From Dokdonella sp. (lineage in GTDB: Bacteria; Pseudomonadota; Gammaproteobacteria; Xanthomonadales; Rhodanobacteraceae): DNA of 64,000 bases. Shown piece by piece: positions 7,771 to 16,463 of this stretch. Both the position numbers and the translations under genes were made by a program. Below the pieces are notes generated by a model that was not told the origin of the DNA, ran no database searches, and worked only from the letters and a program-made list of their open reading frames with translations. Location of the stretch: positions 26,855-90,854 of the forward strand of contig NZ_JAHCAP010000011.1 in NCBI RefSeq assembly GCF_019634815.1, given 5' to 3'. Each line of letters opens with the position of its first letter. The first letter of the stretch is position 1.

Positions 7771-8727
7771 TCATGCCGCCAAGCGATGTTCGTAGTACGG
7801 GCGGTCGCGGTCATCGAGGATCAACTGCAAGGCCGCAAGATTCGTCGCATCGGGGTGCAGCCAGGCATCGATATGGTCGGGCTTGATCGGCACGATGCAG
7901 CGGTCATGGCCCGCCGCAGCGACCTCGGCGGGCGGCGTATCGGTGATCGCGGCGAATGAATCCAGGGCCTCATCGCCGTGTTGCCAGTGCGACCACAGGC
8001 AGGCGACGAGCATGTCGTGCGCAGGCCGCGGGCGGAACTCGAGCACGAAGTTTTGTTCCTGCTCGCCGGGCTCGAGTGCGCGATGCTCGGCGGCATGGCG
8101 CGCCACGTTTTCGTAGAACGCATGCACGATCATCAGCGCATGGCTGTGCCCGAACTGACCACGCCAGAATCCTTCGAGATTGTCACGCCGCGCGTTGTAG
8201 GTGCCCGGATAGCGCGTGTCGTAACTGGCTGGCTTGCCGGCGGGGCGACACTGGTAGCGCATCGGTCGCAGCACACGTTTGCCACCCTCGCCGACCAGCA
8301 CCGGCGCGTACCAGCCCGGAAAAATCCGCGCGTCGCGCTCAAGCAGATCGCTGCGACGCAGATCGGCCAGTTTGCGCAAGGTCCATTCGATCTTGTCGCC
8401 GGCAATGCGCTCGTTCTCGGCCGCGGCCTTGGTGTGCTTGAGTGCGAGCGCACGCTGCGCATCGGCAAGGCGCTTCTTCTGCTTGAACAGATCCTGCTCG
8501 AGCCGCTGCGTCTCGCGCGCATCGAAGGCGTCGATGAGCGCCTTGATGCGGCGTTCTCCGTCGTTGCGCGGCTGCATGAACGCCGCGTCCACAGCCTTGG
8601 GAATGCGCAGCCGTGCGCCCTGATCGCGCTGCCAGTACAGGCGCGCGAACGCGGCGATATCGAGCACGGCGCTCTGCTCGCGCTGGTACTTGCGGAAGTC
8701 GGCCTGGATTTGCGCGGAGTAGCACAT
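7771..8727 (-). CDS. SRAP (HMCES/YedK-like) abasic-site protein, long variant
   Basis: A 318-residue SOS response-associated peptidase family protein. SRAP proteins cross-link through Cys2 to abasic sites in single-stranded DNA and protect them. The catalytic set is visible: Cys2 directly after Met1 (MCYSAQ), Asn178 in NARRD, Glu206 in AFYEN and His274 in GHDRCIVPI. Typical YedK is about 220 residues. The excess is a charged helical insertion at about 40-130 (rich in K, R, E and A). The start must be the ATG at 8727 because Cys2 has to become N-terminal. The gene ends 5 bp from the REP array and sits 5 bp downstream of the Lrp gene. Confidence 0.85.
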   Translation of the reverse strand: MCYSAQIQADFRKYQREQSAVLDIAAFARLYWQRDQGARLRIPKAVDAAFMQPRNDGERRIKALIDAFDARETQRLEQDLFKQKKRLADAQRALALKHTKAAAENERIAGDKIEWTLRKLADLRRSDLLERDARIFPGWYAPVLVGEGGKRVLRPMRYQCRPAGKPASYDTRYPGTYNARRDNLEGFWRGQFGHSHALMIVHAFYENVARHAAEHRALEPGEQEQNFVLEFRPRPAHDMLVACLWSHWQHGDEALDSFAAITDTPPAEVAAAGHDRCIVPIKPDHIDAWLHPDATNLAALQLILDDRDRPYYEHRLAA

Positions 8728-8732
8728 CGCAA

Positions 8733-9206
8733 CTATTCGCTGTAGACCGGCACTTCCGGGTTGCGCCGGAAACTGAAGATCAGGTTGGTTTCGATGCGCG
8801 CGACTTCCGGGCGCGTGGTGAAGGCATCGAGCACGAAGTCGCGCAGGTGGTCGCTGTCACGCACCGCGACGTGGACGAGGAAGTCATCGGCGCCGGCGAC
8901 GTGATAGAACGCGAGCACTTCACGCAGGCTGCCCAGATGCGCATGAAACCCTGCAACCTCTTCGCGCGAATGACGCGCAAGGCGCACGCTGACCAATGCC
9001 TGCAAGCCGATGCCCACCGCAGCCGGACTGATTTCGGCATGGTGGCCGTGGATCGCGCCGATCTCGTGCAGGCGACGCACGCGCTCGAGCGCGGTCGAGG
9101 GCGCCACGCCCAGTCGCTGCGCCAGTGTCTTGTTGGGCAATCGAGCATTCTTGCGCAGCTGCCGCAGGATCTCGAAGTCGATTCGGTCCAGTTGCACGGA
9201 AAGCAT
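8733..9206 (-). CDS. Lrp/AsnC-family transcriptional regulator
   Basis: A 157-residue regulator. The N-terminal helix-turn-helix (LDRIDFEILRQLRKNARLPN, then LAQRLGVAPSTALERVRRL) precedes a RAM ligand-binding domain (about residues 65-150) containing VAGADDFLVHVAV. I start at the ATG at 9206, which gives the usual Lrp N-terminus; an in-frame ATG at 9254 is possible and neither has a clear ribosome site. It is divergent from the PLP enzyme gene at 9292. That arrangement matches the Pseudomonas mdeR-mdeA pair, in which an Lrp protein activates methionine gamma-lyase, so control of the neighbour by an amino acid is the likely role. Confidence 0.9.
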   Translation of the reverse strand: MLSVQLDRIDFEILRQLRKNARLPNKTLAQRLGVAPSTALERVRRLHEIGAIHGHHAEISPAAVGIGLQALVSVRLARHSREEVAGFHAHLGSLREVLAFYHVAGADDFLVHVAVRDSDHLRDFVLDAFTTRPEVARIETNLIFSFRRNPEVPVYSE

Positions 9207-9291
9207 CCACTGCGAAATAGAGTTCGGCCGATGCGCCGGCGCGACGTCATGCATTCTAGACTTGTGCCACATCTCCGAACAGGTCGACGCC

Positions 9292-10458
9292 ATGAAATTT
9301 TCGCAGACGCAGGCCGTGCACGCCGGCCGCGAGGACTTCGCCGAACTGGGGGTGCACGCGCCGCCGCTGGACTTGTCCACCACCTATCCGATCCGCGACC
9401 TCGACGCCGGCACCGCGAGTTTCGATGCACTCGTGGCCGGCGCCGCGCAGGCGGACAACCCGATCTACGCGCGGCTGTTCAATCCGACCGTGGCGCGCTT
9501 CGAGCGCGCCCTCGCGCAACTGGAAGGCAGCAGCGATGCGGTCGCATTCGCCTCGGGCATGGCAGCAACCGCGGCCTGCCTGCTCGCCGCGCGCGGGCGT
9601 GGCTCGCATGTGCTCGCGGTACGTCCACTCTACGGTACCAACGACCACCTGCTCGACTCGGGTCTCATGGGCGTGCCGGTGCGTTGGATCGAAGCGGCCG
9701 CGATCGCCGATGAAGTGCGCAGCGACACCGCGCTGGTGTTCATCGAGACGCCGTCCAACCCGACGCTCGATCTGGTCGACATCGCCGCCGTGGTCAAGAC
9801 CGCGGGCAAGGTCCCGGTGCTGGTCGACTCGACCTTCGCCACGCCGGTGTTGCAGCAACCGCTGCGGCAGGGCGCGCGACTGGTCATGCACAGCGCGACC
9901 AAGTTCCTCGGCGGCCATGGCGACGTGATCGCGGGCGTGATCGCCTGCGATCACGAATGGGGCACGGCGCTGCGGCAGGTGCGCGCGGTCACCGGCGGCC
10001 TGCTGCACCCCCTGGCCGCATACCTGCTGCATCGCAGCCTGCCGACGCTCGCATTGCGCGTGGAGCGCGCGCAGGCCAACGCGATCACGCTCGCGCAGCG
10101 CCTGTCCACGCATGCAGCCGTGGCCAAGACGTTTTTCCCCGCACTCGGCACGGTCGCCAACGCGCATCTGCTCGGCACGCAGATGACGGGCCCGGGCACG
10201 ATGATCAGCTTCGATCTCGAGGGCGGTCACGCCGCCGCGGCGCAGCTCATGCGCAAGGTCAAGGTGGCAACACCCGCGGTGAGTCTGGGTTCGGTCGATA
10301 CCCTGATCCAGCATCCGGCCGGCCTCACCCATCGCGTGCTCGACGAGGCCACGCGCGAGCGTTACGCGATCACGCCCGGCCTGGTGCGGCTGTCGGTGGG
10401 CATCGAGGATGTCGAAGATCTGTGGGCCGATCTGCAGCAGGCCTTGCCGCCGCGCTGA
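9292..10458 (+). CDS. Cys/Met-metabolism PLP enzyme (methionine gamma-lyase or cystathionine gamma-synthase-like)
   Basis: A 388-residue fold-type I PLP enzyme. Lys204 in [12 protein letters not shown] is the Schiff-base lysine, Y60/R62 in [11 protein letters not shown] bind phosphate from the partner subunit, D179 in VDSTFATP binds the pyridine, and Y114 lies in RPLYGTND. These fix the family (trans-sulfuration enzymes). True methionine gamma-lyases have Cys at position 116; here it is Thr, so the substrate is uncertain. The divergent Lrp gene argues for amino-acid catabolism over biosynthesis. The ATG at 9292 gives the family-typical start [10 protein letters not shown]. The gene ends 36 bp from the convergent SDR gene. 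Confidence 0.85.
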   Translation: MKFSQTQAVHAGREDFAELGVHAPPLDLSTTYPIRDLDAGTASFDALVAGAAQADNPIYARLFNPTVARFERALAQLEGSSDAVAFASGMAATAACLLAARGRGSHVLAVRPLYGTNDHLLDSGLMGVPVRWIEAAAIADEVRSDTALVFIETPSNPTLDLVDIAAVVKTAGKVPVLVDSTFATPVLQQPLRQGARLVMHSATKFLGGHGDVIAGVIACDHEWGTALRQVRAVTGGLLHPLAAYLLHRSLPTLALRVERAQANAITLAQRLSTHAAVAKTFFPALGTVANAHLLGTQMTGPGTMISFDLEGGHAAAAQLMRKVKVATPAVSLGSVDTLIQHPAGLTHRVLDEATRERYAITPGLVRLSVGIEDVEDLWADLQQALPPR

Positions 10459-10494
10459 TTCGGCATTGCGGCAAGCAGCGGGCGTGGCGCGTAC

Positions 10495-11184
10495 TCACCA
10501 CGCAATGGCCTCGCCCAGGCGGGTGAGAAACTGCCCGCTGTCGCTCACGCCGAGTCGATCAATCAGCGCGAGCAGATCATGCACCGACTGTTCGGCGCTG
10601 AGCGTGGCCTCGGCGCCGCCCATCGCGGTGCGCACCCAACCCGGCGACACCGCGACCACGCAGATGCCGCGTTCACGCAGCGCGGCGGCAAGCTGACGCG
10701 TGGCCATGTTGAGCGCAGCCTTGCTGATCGCGTAACTGGGTGTGCGCATGTCCTGCACTCCTGCGATCGAACCCAGCCCGCTCGACAGGTTCACCACTTT
10801 GGCTCCATCGGCAAGCAGCGGCGCCAGCGCCTGCGTGAGCAGGAACGGGCCGCTCGCATTGGTGGCCAGCGTTGCAGCAAGCACCGCCGGATCGATCGCG
10901 CCGAAACGCTCGCCCGCGGGCAACATGCCGGCGTTGTTGAGCAGCAGATCGATGCGCTCGCCGCGCTGCACGAGGCTGCGCGCGAACTGCGCGATCGAAG
11001 CCGCATCGGCCTGGTCGAGCGCGAGCACCTGCAGCTGATCGCTGCGTGTCGCCGCGAGCGAGGCGAGCGCAGTTGCAGCTGCCGGATCGCGACAGGCCGC
11101 GATCACCGCATCACCGCGCGCGAGCAGTTGGCGCACGAATTCCAGCCCCAGACCACGATTGGCGCCACTGACCAGCACACGCAT
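10495..11184 (-). CDS. Short-chain dehydrogenase/reductase
   Basis: A 229-residue SDR. The nucleotide-binding loop is SGANRGLGLEFV (residues 6-17), NNAG is near residue 83, and the catalytic Ser, Tyr and Lys appear as LSSG and YAISKAAL. This resembles the C-factor/sniffer group of NAD(P)-dependent SDRs. Substrate is unknown. The ATG at 11184 opens directly onto the Rossmann fold; the frame continues to 11256 without similarity. It is divergent from the SMUG1 gene and convergent with the PLP enzyme gene. Confidence 0.85.
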   Translation of the reverse strand: MRVLVSGANRGLGLEFVRQLLARGDAVIAACRDPAAATALASLAATRSDQLQVLALDQADAASIAQFARSLVQRGERIDLLLNNAGMLPAGERFGAIDPAVLAATLATNASGPFLLTQALAPLLADGAKVVNLSSGLGSIAGVQDMRTPSYAISKAALNMATRQLAAALRERGICVVAVSPGWVRTAMGGAEATLSAEQSVHDLLALIDRLGVSDSGQFLTRLGEAIAW

Positions 11185-11344
11185 CGAACACGCTCCGCAA
11201 CTCGCCGATGACACGCCGATACCGAACCCGCTCGATCGCATGGGCATCGGTCTCAAGTTGCCACGCTATCATGCGGGCGATGTTTCACGACGCAGCCACG
11301 CACACGACGCGACGCACAGCGCAGTCCGAGAGCGGACCTTCGAC

Positions 11345-12079
11345 ATGACGGCAGCAACACATCCCGTCTCGCCACTGGTGCCCATCGCGCGCGATTTTTC
11401 CCGCGCGGTCGGCGCACTGCACTGGCGCACGCCCAGCCATGTCTACAACCCACTCGACTACGCCTGGCACGGTCATCGCCAGTATCTGCAGCGTTACGGC
11501 CACACCCGCGGTCGCGTGCTTCTGCTCGGCATGAACCCCGGCCCGTGGGGCATGACGCAGACCGGCGTGCCGTTCGGCAGCATCGCGATGGTGCGAGACT
11601 GGTTCGGCATCGTCACGCGCCTGTCGCCTACCTTGCCCGCACAACATCCGAAGTATCCGATTCTCGGCATGGCCTGCCACCGCGACGAGGGCAGCGGACG
11701 ACGGCTGTGGGGCTGGGCGCGCGAGCGTGTGGGTGAGCCCGCGGCCTTTTTCGAACGCTTCTTCGTCTGGAACTATTGTCCGTTGCTGTTCCTCAAGCAC
11801 GACCGCAACCTGATTCCCGCGCACTTGTCCGCGGCGGAGACGCGTGCGCTCGATGCGATCTGCGACCACGCGCTTGAACGCGCGATCAGCGCTCTGCAGC
11901 CGAGCGCGATCGTCGGCGTCGGCCGCTATGCCCAGCAGCGCGCGCAACGACTCGTCGGCGATGGTTTGCCGATCGCCTATCTGCCGCACCCCAGTCCTGC
12001 GAGTCCCGCGGCCAACCGCGAATGGCCACAACTCGCCGAGCATGCACTTGCACAGTGGCTGCCGCGCGCGCGGCGTTGA
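11345..12079 (+). CDS. SMUG1-type uracil-DNA glycosylase
   Basis: A 244-residue protein of the uracil-DNA glycosylase superfamily, SMUG1-like branch. Motif 1 is LLLGMNPGPWGMTQTGVPFG (residues 58-77), in which the Asn after Met replaces the catalytic Asp of family 1 enzymes. Motif 2 is LPHPSPASPAAN (about 219-230). It removes uracil and oxidised pyrimidines from DNA to start base-excision repair. SMUG1 homologues are scattered in bacteria. The ATG at 11345 is preceded only by non-similar frame. Its stop codon lies inside the FNR-type palindrome of the next gene, ubiM. Confidence 0.85.
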   Translation: MTAATHPVSPLVPIARDFSRAVGALHWRTPSHVYNPLDYAWHGHRQYLQRYGHTRGRVLLLGMNPGPWGMTQTGVPFGSIAMVRDWFGIVTRLSPTLPAQHPKYPILGMACHRDEGSGRRLWGWARERVGEPAAFFERFFVWNYCPLLFLKHDRNLIPAHLSAAETRALDAICDHALERAISALQPSAIVGVGRYAQQRAQRLVGDGLPIAYLPHPSPASPAANREWPQLAEHALAQWLPRARR

Positions 12080-12089
12080 TCTGGATCAA
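12076..12089 (+). promoter_or_regulatory. FNR/Anr box upstream of ubiM
   Basis: TTGATCTGGATCAA is a perfect TTGAT-N4-ATCAA palindrome. It overlaps the stop codon of the SMUG1 gene and lies 83 bp before the ubiM start. No good -10 hexamer sits at class II spacing (best is CACACT, 3 of 6), so activation or repression is undecided. Confidence 0.65.
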
Positions 12090-12171
12090 GACGCCGGCAT
12101 CGACGCGGCGCACACTGAAGTCTTGCCGACACGCTTTGCAACGCCGCGCCGTTGCCCCTGGAGTGCATGTG

Positions 12172-13425
12172 ATGAATGAAAACGTCGTGATCATCGGCGC
12201 CGGCCCGGCCGGTCTGTGCCTGTCGCTGGCGCTGGCCGCACGCGGCATCGAAGTGGACATCGTCGAACGCCAGGAAGCAGAAGCGCTGACGGCGCCGGCC
12301 TACGATGGCCGCGAGATCGCGCTCACCAACGCAACGATGCGCGTGTTGCGGGAACTCGGCGTGTGGGAGCGACTGCCTGCCGATGGCATTGCACCGATCC
12401 GGCAGGCGCGCGTGATGGATGGCGCCAATCCCGGCTTCGAGGTCGATGCCGGCGCGTTCGGTCATGACCGCATCGGCGTGCTCGTCGCCAACCATCACAT
12501 CCGCAGCGCGGCATGGCAGGCAGTCTGCGGGCAGCCGCGCATCCGCGTGCACTGCGGTGTTGCGGTCGAGTCGGTGAGCACCGATGTGACGCAGGCGCGC
12601 ATTCTCTTCGCCGATCGCCGCTTGCTCAATGCCGCCCTGCTGATTGCCGCCGACAGCCGCTTCTCGCAAACCCGACGCAGCATGGGCATCCCCGTGCACA
12701 TGCACGACTTCGGCAAGACCATGGTGCTTGCGCGCATGCGCCACGCCGTCGCCAACGACGGCACTGCCTGGGAATGGTTCGGCCAGGGTCACACGCGCGC
12801 ACTGCTGCCGCTGGGCGAGCACCTGTCCTCGACCGTGCTCACCGTGCCCGGCCATGTCGCGCAGGCCTTGATGGCACTGTCCGATGCCGAGTTCGCCAAG
12901 GCGATCGCCGCGCATTACGAGGGTCGGCTGGGCGAGATGGAGCTGGCCAGCACGCGCCACGCCTATCCGCTGGTGGCGACCTGGGCGCGGCGATTCGTTG
13001 CGCCGCGTTTCGCGCTGGCCGGTGATGCCGCAGTCGGCATGCATCCGGTGACCGCGCATGGTTTCAATCTCGGCGTCGCCAGCGTGGAACTGCTCGCCCG
13101 CGCCGCGGGTGAGGGCCTGCAGCGCTACCGCGATCCCGGTCATCCGCAATGGCTCGCCCGCTACCAGCGACAGCACCGCGCCGGCAGCGCCGTGATGTTC
13201 GCTGGCACCCAGGCGGTCGCCGGCCTGTTCACCGACGAGCGCGCATTCGCGCAACCTCTGCGCAAGCTGGCGATCGGCGCCGTGCGTGCGTTGCCGATGT
13301 TGCGTCGCGCCTTGGTCGCGGGTCTGCTCGACGAGTCACCACGCCCGCCTTCGCTCGTGCACCAGCTCGGCCGCACCTTCGAGATACTGCGCCCGCGAAT
13401 CCCGCGCAGCCAAGCCAGCGCCTGA
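12172..13425 (+). CDS. ubiM: UbiM-type ubiquinone FAD monooxygenase
   Basis: A 417-residue group A flavoprotein monooxygenase of the UbiH/UbiF/VisC/UbiM family, which hydroxylates the ubiquinone ring. The FAD motif is IIGAGPAGLCLSLALA (residues 7-22), the family DG motif is near residue 175, and the second FAD motif GDAAVGMHPVTAHGFNLGVA (about residues 283-302) is the UbiM-like version. UbiM acts mainly at C5, but the family evolves in position specificity, so the exact carbon is uncertain. The start is the ATG at 12172. The FNR box 83 bp upstream suggests oxygen-dependent expression, notable for an O2-using enzyme in a nitrate respirer. Confidence 0.8.
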   Translation: MNENVVIIGAGPAGLCLSLALAARGIEVDIVERQEAEALTAPAYDGREIALTNATMRVLRELGVWERLPADGIAPIRQARVMDGANPGFEVDAGAFGHDRIGVLVANHHIRSAAWQAVCGQPRIRVHCGVAVESVSTDVTQARILFADRRLLNAALLIAADSRFSQTRRSMGIPVHMHDFGKTMVLARMRHAVANDGTAWEWFGQGHTRALLPLGEHLSSTVLTVPGHVAQALMALSDAEFAKAIAAHYEGRLGEMELASTRHAYPLVATWARRFVAPRFALAGDAAVGMHPVTAHGFNLGVASVELLARAAGEGLQRYRDPGHPQWLARYQRQHRAGSAVMFAGTQAVAGLFTDERAFAQPLRKLAIGAVRALPMLRRALVAGLLDESPRPPSLVHQLGRTFEILRPRIPRSQASA

Positions 13426-13591
13426 AAGCAGCTTCCGCGCGTGATGCCTTGAGCGGGCGAGCGTTGCCGGCTGCACGCGACCCTTCAATGATCCGGCGCG
13501 AACATGGTTCATGCGCGGACTCCTTTCGGACTTTTCATCGGGTTTGGGTTACAAAGGTGCCTGCCTCGGTTCTCGCAGCTTCCAACAGCAC

Positions 13592-16075
13592 ATGCATTAC
13601 CGATTCGAATGCTTCGAGCTTCACCCGACCGCGCGCCTGCTGCGTCATGACCAGCTTGAACTGGAGGTACCGCGCAAGGTCTTCGACTGTCTTGCCTATC
13701 TGATCGAACATCGCGAGCGCGCAATTGCGCGCGACGAACTGATCGATGCGGTATGGAAGCGCAGCAATGTTTCCGACAACCAGTTGGCGCACGCGATCGC
13801 TGCCGCGCGGCGGCTGCTCGGGGATGATGGCGAGGGCCAACGCCTCATCCGCACCGTGCCGGGATTCGGTTATCACTGGGTCGGCAATGTCGACACCGTC
13901 GCAGCCGCGGATATCGTTGCGTCGCCCACGCCACTGGATTCCGACCCAGTCGACGCAATTCAAACCGCGCCGGCCAAGGCCACGGCCGCGCCGCTGGCGA
14001 ATCCGGCCGACCTGCCGGCGCAGGCTCGCCGACCGACTGCGGCAACCGCTACAGCCAAGGCGAATCGTCTGCGACCGTGGCTGCTGACCAGCGTGCTGCT
14101 TGCGTGCGCCGCGGTGGCGGTTTGGTGGTCGACGCGCGCCGATCAGCAGGCAGCGCCGACCGCACCGAGCGCTGCATCGATACCCTCCCAAACCTGGGTG
14201 CTGCCCGGCGCACTGCCCGATGCCGCGGAAAGCTGGGCCAGAATCGGTCTGATGGCCCTGATCGCCGAGGGTTTGAATCGGCAGGGCGCGGCCGTGATTC
14301 CGATCGAGAAGGCGCTCACGCGCGTCGGCGATGTCGCCGCCGATGTCGATCTCGCGGAGCTTGCACGCGAACTCGATGCGGCGCTGGTGGTGGCTCCGCG
14401 CGCCTATCAGGTCAAGCAGACCTGGGTGGTTGCCCTGGCAGCCTACGGAAAGGACAGCGGCAAGATACGCGTGGATGCCAGCGCAGGGGATCTGCTTGCC
14501 GCCGGCCGTCTCGCAGTGCAGCGCCTCAATCAGCGTCTGCGTCACTCGGGGCCGGGCCTGGATGGATCCATCGACGAGACGTTCGAACTGATCAGCCAGG
14601 CGATCCGCGCGCGCGATTACGAAGGCGCGCTGCTGCAACTCTCGCGCCTGTCCGACGCGGATCGCCATCGACCGGAAGCCGGACTGCTCGAGGTCGATCT
14701 GGAACTGGAGCGGGGGCAAAACAGCGCCGCCAGGGAAAAGGCGGAACTCTGGTTGCAGCGTTTGAACGCGTCGACGCAACCGGTTGCCTATGCACGCGTG
14801 CTGCTGCGCAAGGCCACTGCAATGCGCCAGCTCGGTGAAGCCGATTGGCCCGGGCTGGTCGATCAGGCGATCGCGCTGCTGCAAGGCGCCAACTCGCCGC
14901 GTGATCTCGCCACCGCCATGCAGCTGCGCGGGATCGCCGCCTATTTCGCCGACAAGAAGGCCGACGCCATGCGCGATCTCGTGCGCGCGCGAGAGATGTT
15001 CGATGAACAGGGCGATGAGTTCAGGGCCGCCAAGGTGACCGGCACGATGGGGGCGCTGGCGGTACGCGACGGCCGACTCGGCGAAGCTTCGCTGCAGCTT
15101 GCACAGAGCGCCAAGGTCCTCGAAGCCTACGGCGCGATCGACAGCTTGCGCTCCAATATCGAGTGGACGGCCTACCAGCAGGTTTTGCTGTTGCGCTGGG
15201 CCGATGTACTGCGCACGACCGACCGGTTGCGCGATTTGCTGCAGAAGGCCGGCAAGACCAGCAGTTACGAGCAGTCTTCGTATCTGCGCATTCGCACCTT
15301 TGCGTTGATGCACCTGGGGCGCCTCAACGAAGCGCAGACCCTGCTCGACGAGCAGGAGCGCGCCGTAAAGCGCGATATCCAGGAGAACGACTTGCGCGAT
15401 CGCGGCGTCGACGAACTTGCCGACATCGCAGGCCAACGCGCCTGGCTGCAGCTGATCCAGCATCACTGGGAGCGCTCCGCCGCCACGGCGGCGGCTGGCT
15501 TTTCGATGCTGCAGGGCGTTGCCACGAACAGCGTTCGCAGCGTCAACATGCAAAACCTGCTGTCGATCGTCGTGCGTGCCCAGGCCGGCGCCGAACCGTG
15601 GAGTGAATCCACGCCCATGCCGGTGCTTGACGCCCGTCAGATCGAAATCCTCAAGAACGCCACCAACATCGACGGTCGCGTTGCCTATGCGTACTGGAAT
15701 GCACGCCACGGCAACCTCGAAGGCGCGGAGGCCGACTACCGCGCCGCGTTCGCCCTGGCAAACGCCACACCGCAGAACGTGACCTACATGATGGTCGTGG
15801 TCGAGCCTTACACCGAGTTCCTGCTGGCCCGAAAGCGCGTCCGCGACGCCTCGCAACTGCTGAATCAGCTGTTGGTCAACTCGCCCGATCTGCCCGAGCA
15901 GAGTTACGAGGTTGCGCTGCTGCAGCTGCGTGTGCGCATGGCCGAAGGTAATTCAAGCGGCGCGAAAGTCGCAGCACGCCGGGTTCTCGCCCTCGCCGGA
16001 GAGCGCCCGCTGCCGGTGGATTTGCTGCCCACGCTCGAGGCTGCGCGCAACGCCGATCCCTCACCGCGGCACTGA
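13592..16075 (+). CDS. ToxR/CadC-type membrane regulator with TPR-rich sensor
   Basis: An 827-residue protein. Residues 1-100 are an OmpR/PhoB winged helix (MHYRFECFELHPTARLLRH, then ELIDAVWKRSNVSDNQLAHA and VPGFGYHW). A proline/alanine-rich linker is followed by one membrane helix near residue 165-185 (WLLTSVLLACAAVAVWW). The remaining 640 residues are helical repeats of TPR character (for example SDADRHRPEAGLLEVDLELE) and would face the periplasm. This is the one-component design of CadC/ToxR proteins common in Xanthomonadales. The ATG at 13592 gives the conserved start; an upstream in-frame ATG at 13511 adds nothing family-like. The target may be the convergent secreted M15 protein, but this is only proximity. 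Confidence 0.85.
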   Translation: MHYRFECFELHPTARLLRHDQLELEVPRKVFDCLAYLIEHRERAIARDELIDAVWKRSNVSDNQLAHAIAAARRLLGDDGEGQRLIRTVPGFGYHWVGNVDTVAAADIVASPTPLDSDPVDAIQTAPAKATAAPLANPADLPAQARRPTAATATAKANRLRPWLLTSVLLACAAVAVWWSTRADQQAAPTAPSAASIPSQTWVLPGALPDAAESWARIGLMALIAEGLNRQGAAVIPIEKALTRVGDVAADVDLAELARELDAALVVAPRAYQVKQTWVVALAAYGKDSGKIRVDASAGDLLAAGRLAVQRLNQRLRHSGPGLDGSIDETFELISQAIRARDYEGALLQLSRLSDADRHRPEAGLLEVDLELERGQNSAAREKAELWLQRLNASTQPVAYARVLLRKATAMRQLGEADWPGLVDQAIALLQGANSPRDLATAMQLRGIAAYFADKKADAMRDLVRAREMFDEQGDEFRAAKVTGTMGALAVRDGRLGEASLQLAQSAKVLEAYGAIDSLRSNIEWTAYQQVLLLRWADVLRTTDRLRDLLQKAGKTSSYEQSSYLRIRTFALMHLGRLNEAQTLLDEQERAVKRDIQENDLRDRGVDELADIAGQRAWLQLIQHHWERSAATAAAGFSMLQGVATNSVRSVNMQNLLSIVVRAQAGAEPWSESTPMPVLDARQIEILKNATNIDGRVAYAYWNARHGNLEGAEADYRAAFALANATPQNVTYMMVVVEPYTEFLLARKRVRDASQLLNQLLVNSPDLPEQSYEVALLQLRVRMAEGNSSGAKVAARRVLALAGERPLPVDLLPTLEAARNADPSPRH

Positions 16076-16078
16076 GCA

Positions 16079-16463
16079 GGCGGATTGCGCGAGCCGATGG
16101 CGCCGTGTGCGAAGCGCGCCCGATGCCGACGCGGCAGTCCGCAGCTGAAGGAATGTCGGGAAGGCGCGCTGTGCACCTTCCCGACAGCCGAGGATGAGTC
16201 ATTCATCCACCTTCCTCCGCAGCAGCATGGCATTGGCAGACCCGCGGGGAGACCTGTCTGCCACGCCGACATCCGCAGGGCGCCGGGCCGCTTGCGAAGC
16301 TGGCCCGACGCCCGCGAAAGCGCGCGGCTCCCGCGCAGGCCTCCCGGTTCAGCGGTTGCCATTCTCCCGGGTTCGCCGAAGCCAGGCCGGCCACATTCCT
16401 ATCCGTGCAAGCCAGTCTCCCTGCTCAGTTCAAGCGCATGGGAGACTCGCCGAATGTCGCGCC
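16079..16463. other. Intergenic region with two hairpin-forming inverted repeats
   Basis: This gap between the convergent regulator and M15 genes has no credible gene. It holds a perfect 11-bp inverted repeat (arms TGTCGGGAAGG and CCTTCCCGACA, 16154-16186, 11-nt loop) and a 7-bp one (GGCAGAC/GTCTGCC, 16235-16262). Neither has a T tract, so they are not classical intrinsic terminators, though they could still end or protect the two converging transcripts. Confidence 0.5.

Noticed and set aside
13535..15856. Long minus-strand frame (773 codons) opposite the winged-helix/TPR regulator
   Set aside because: Shadow of the regulator gene: low-similarity composition typical of antisense frames and no family motifs.
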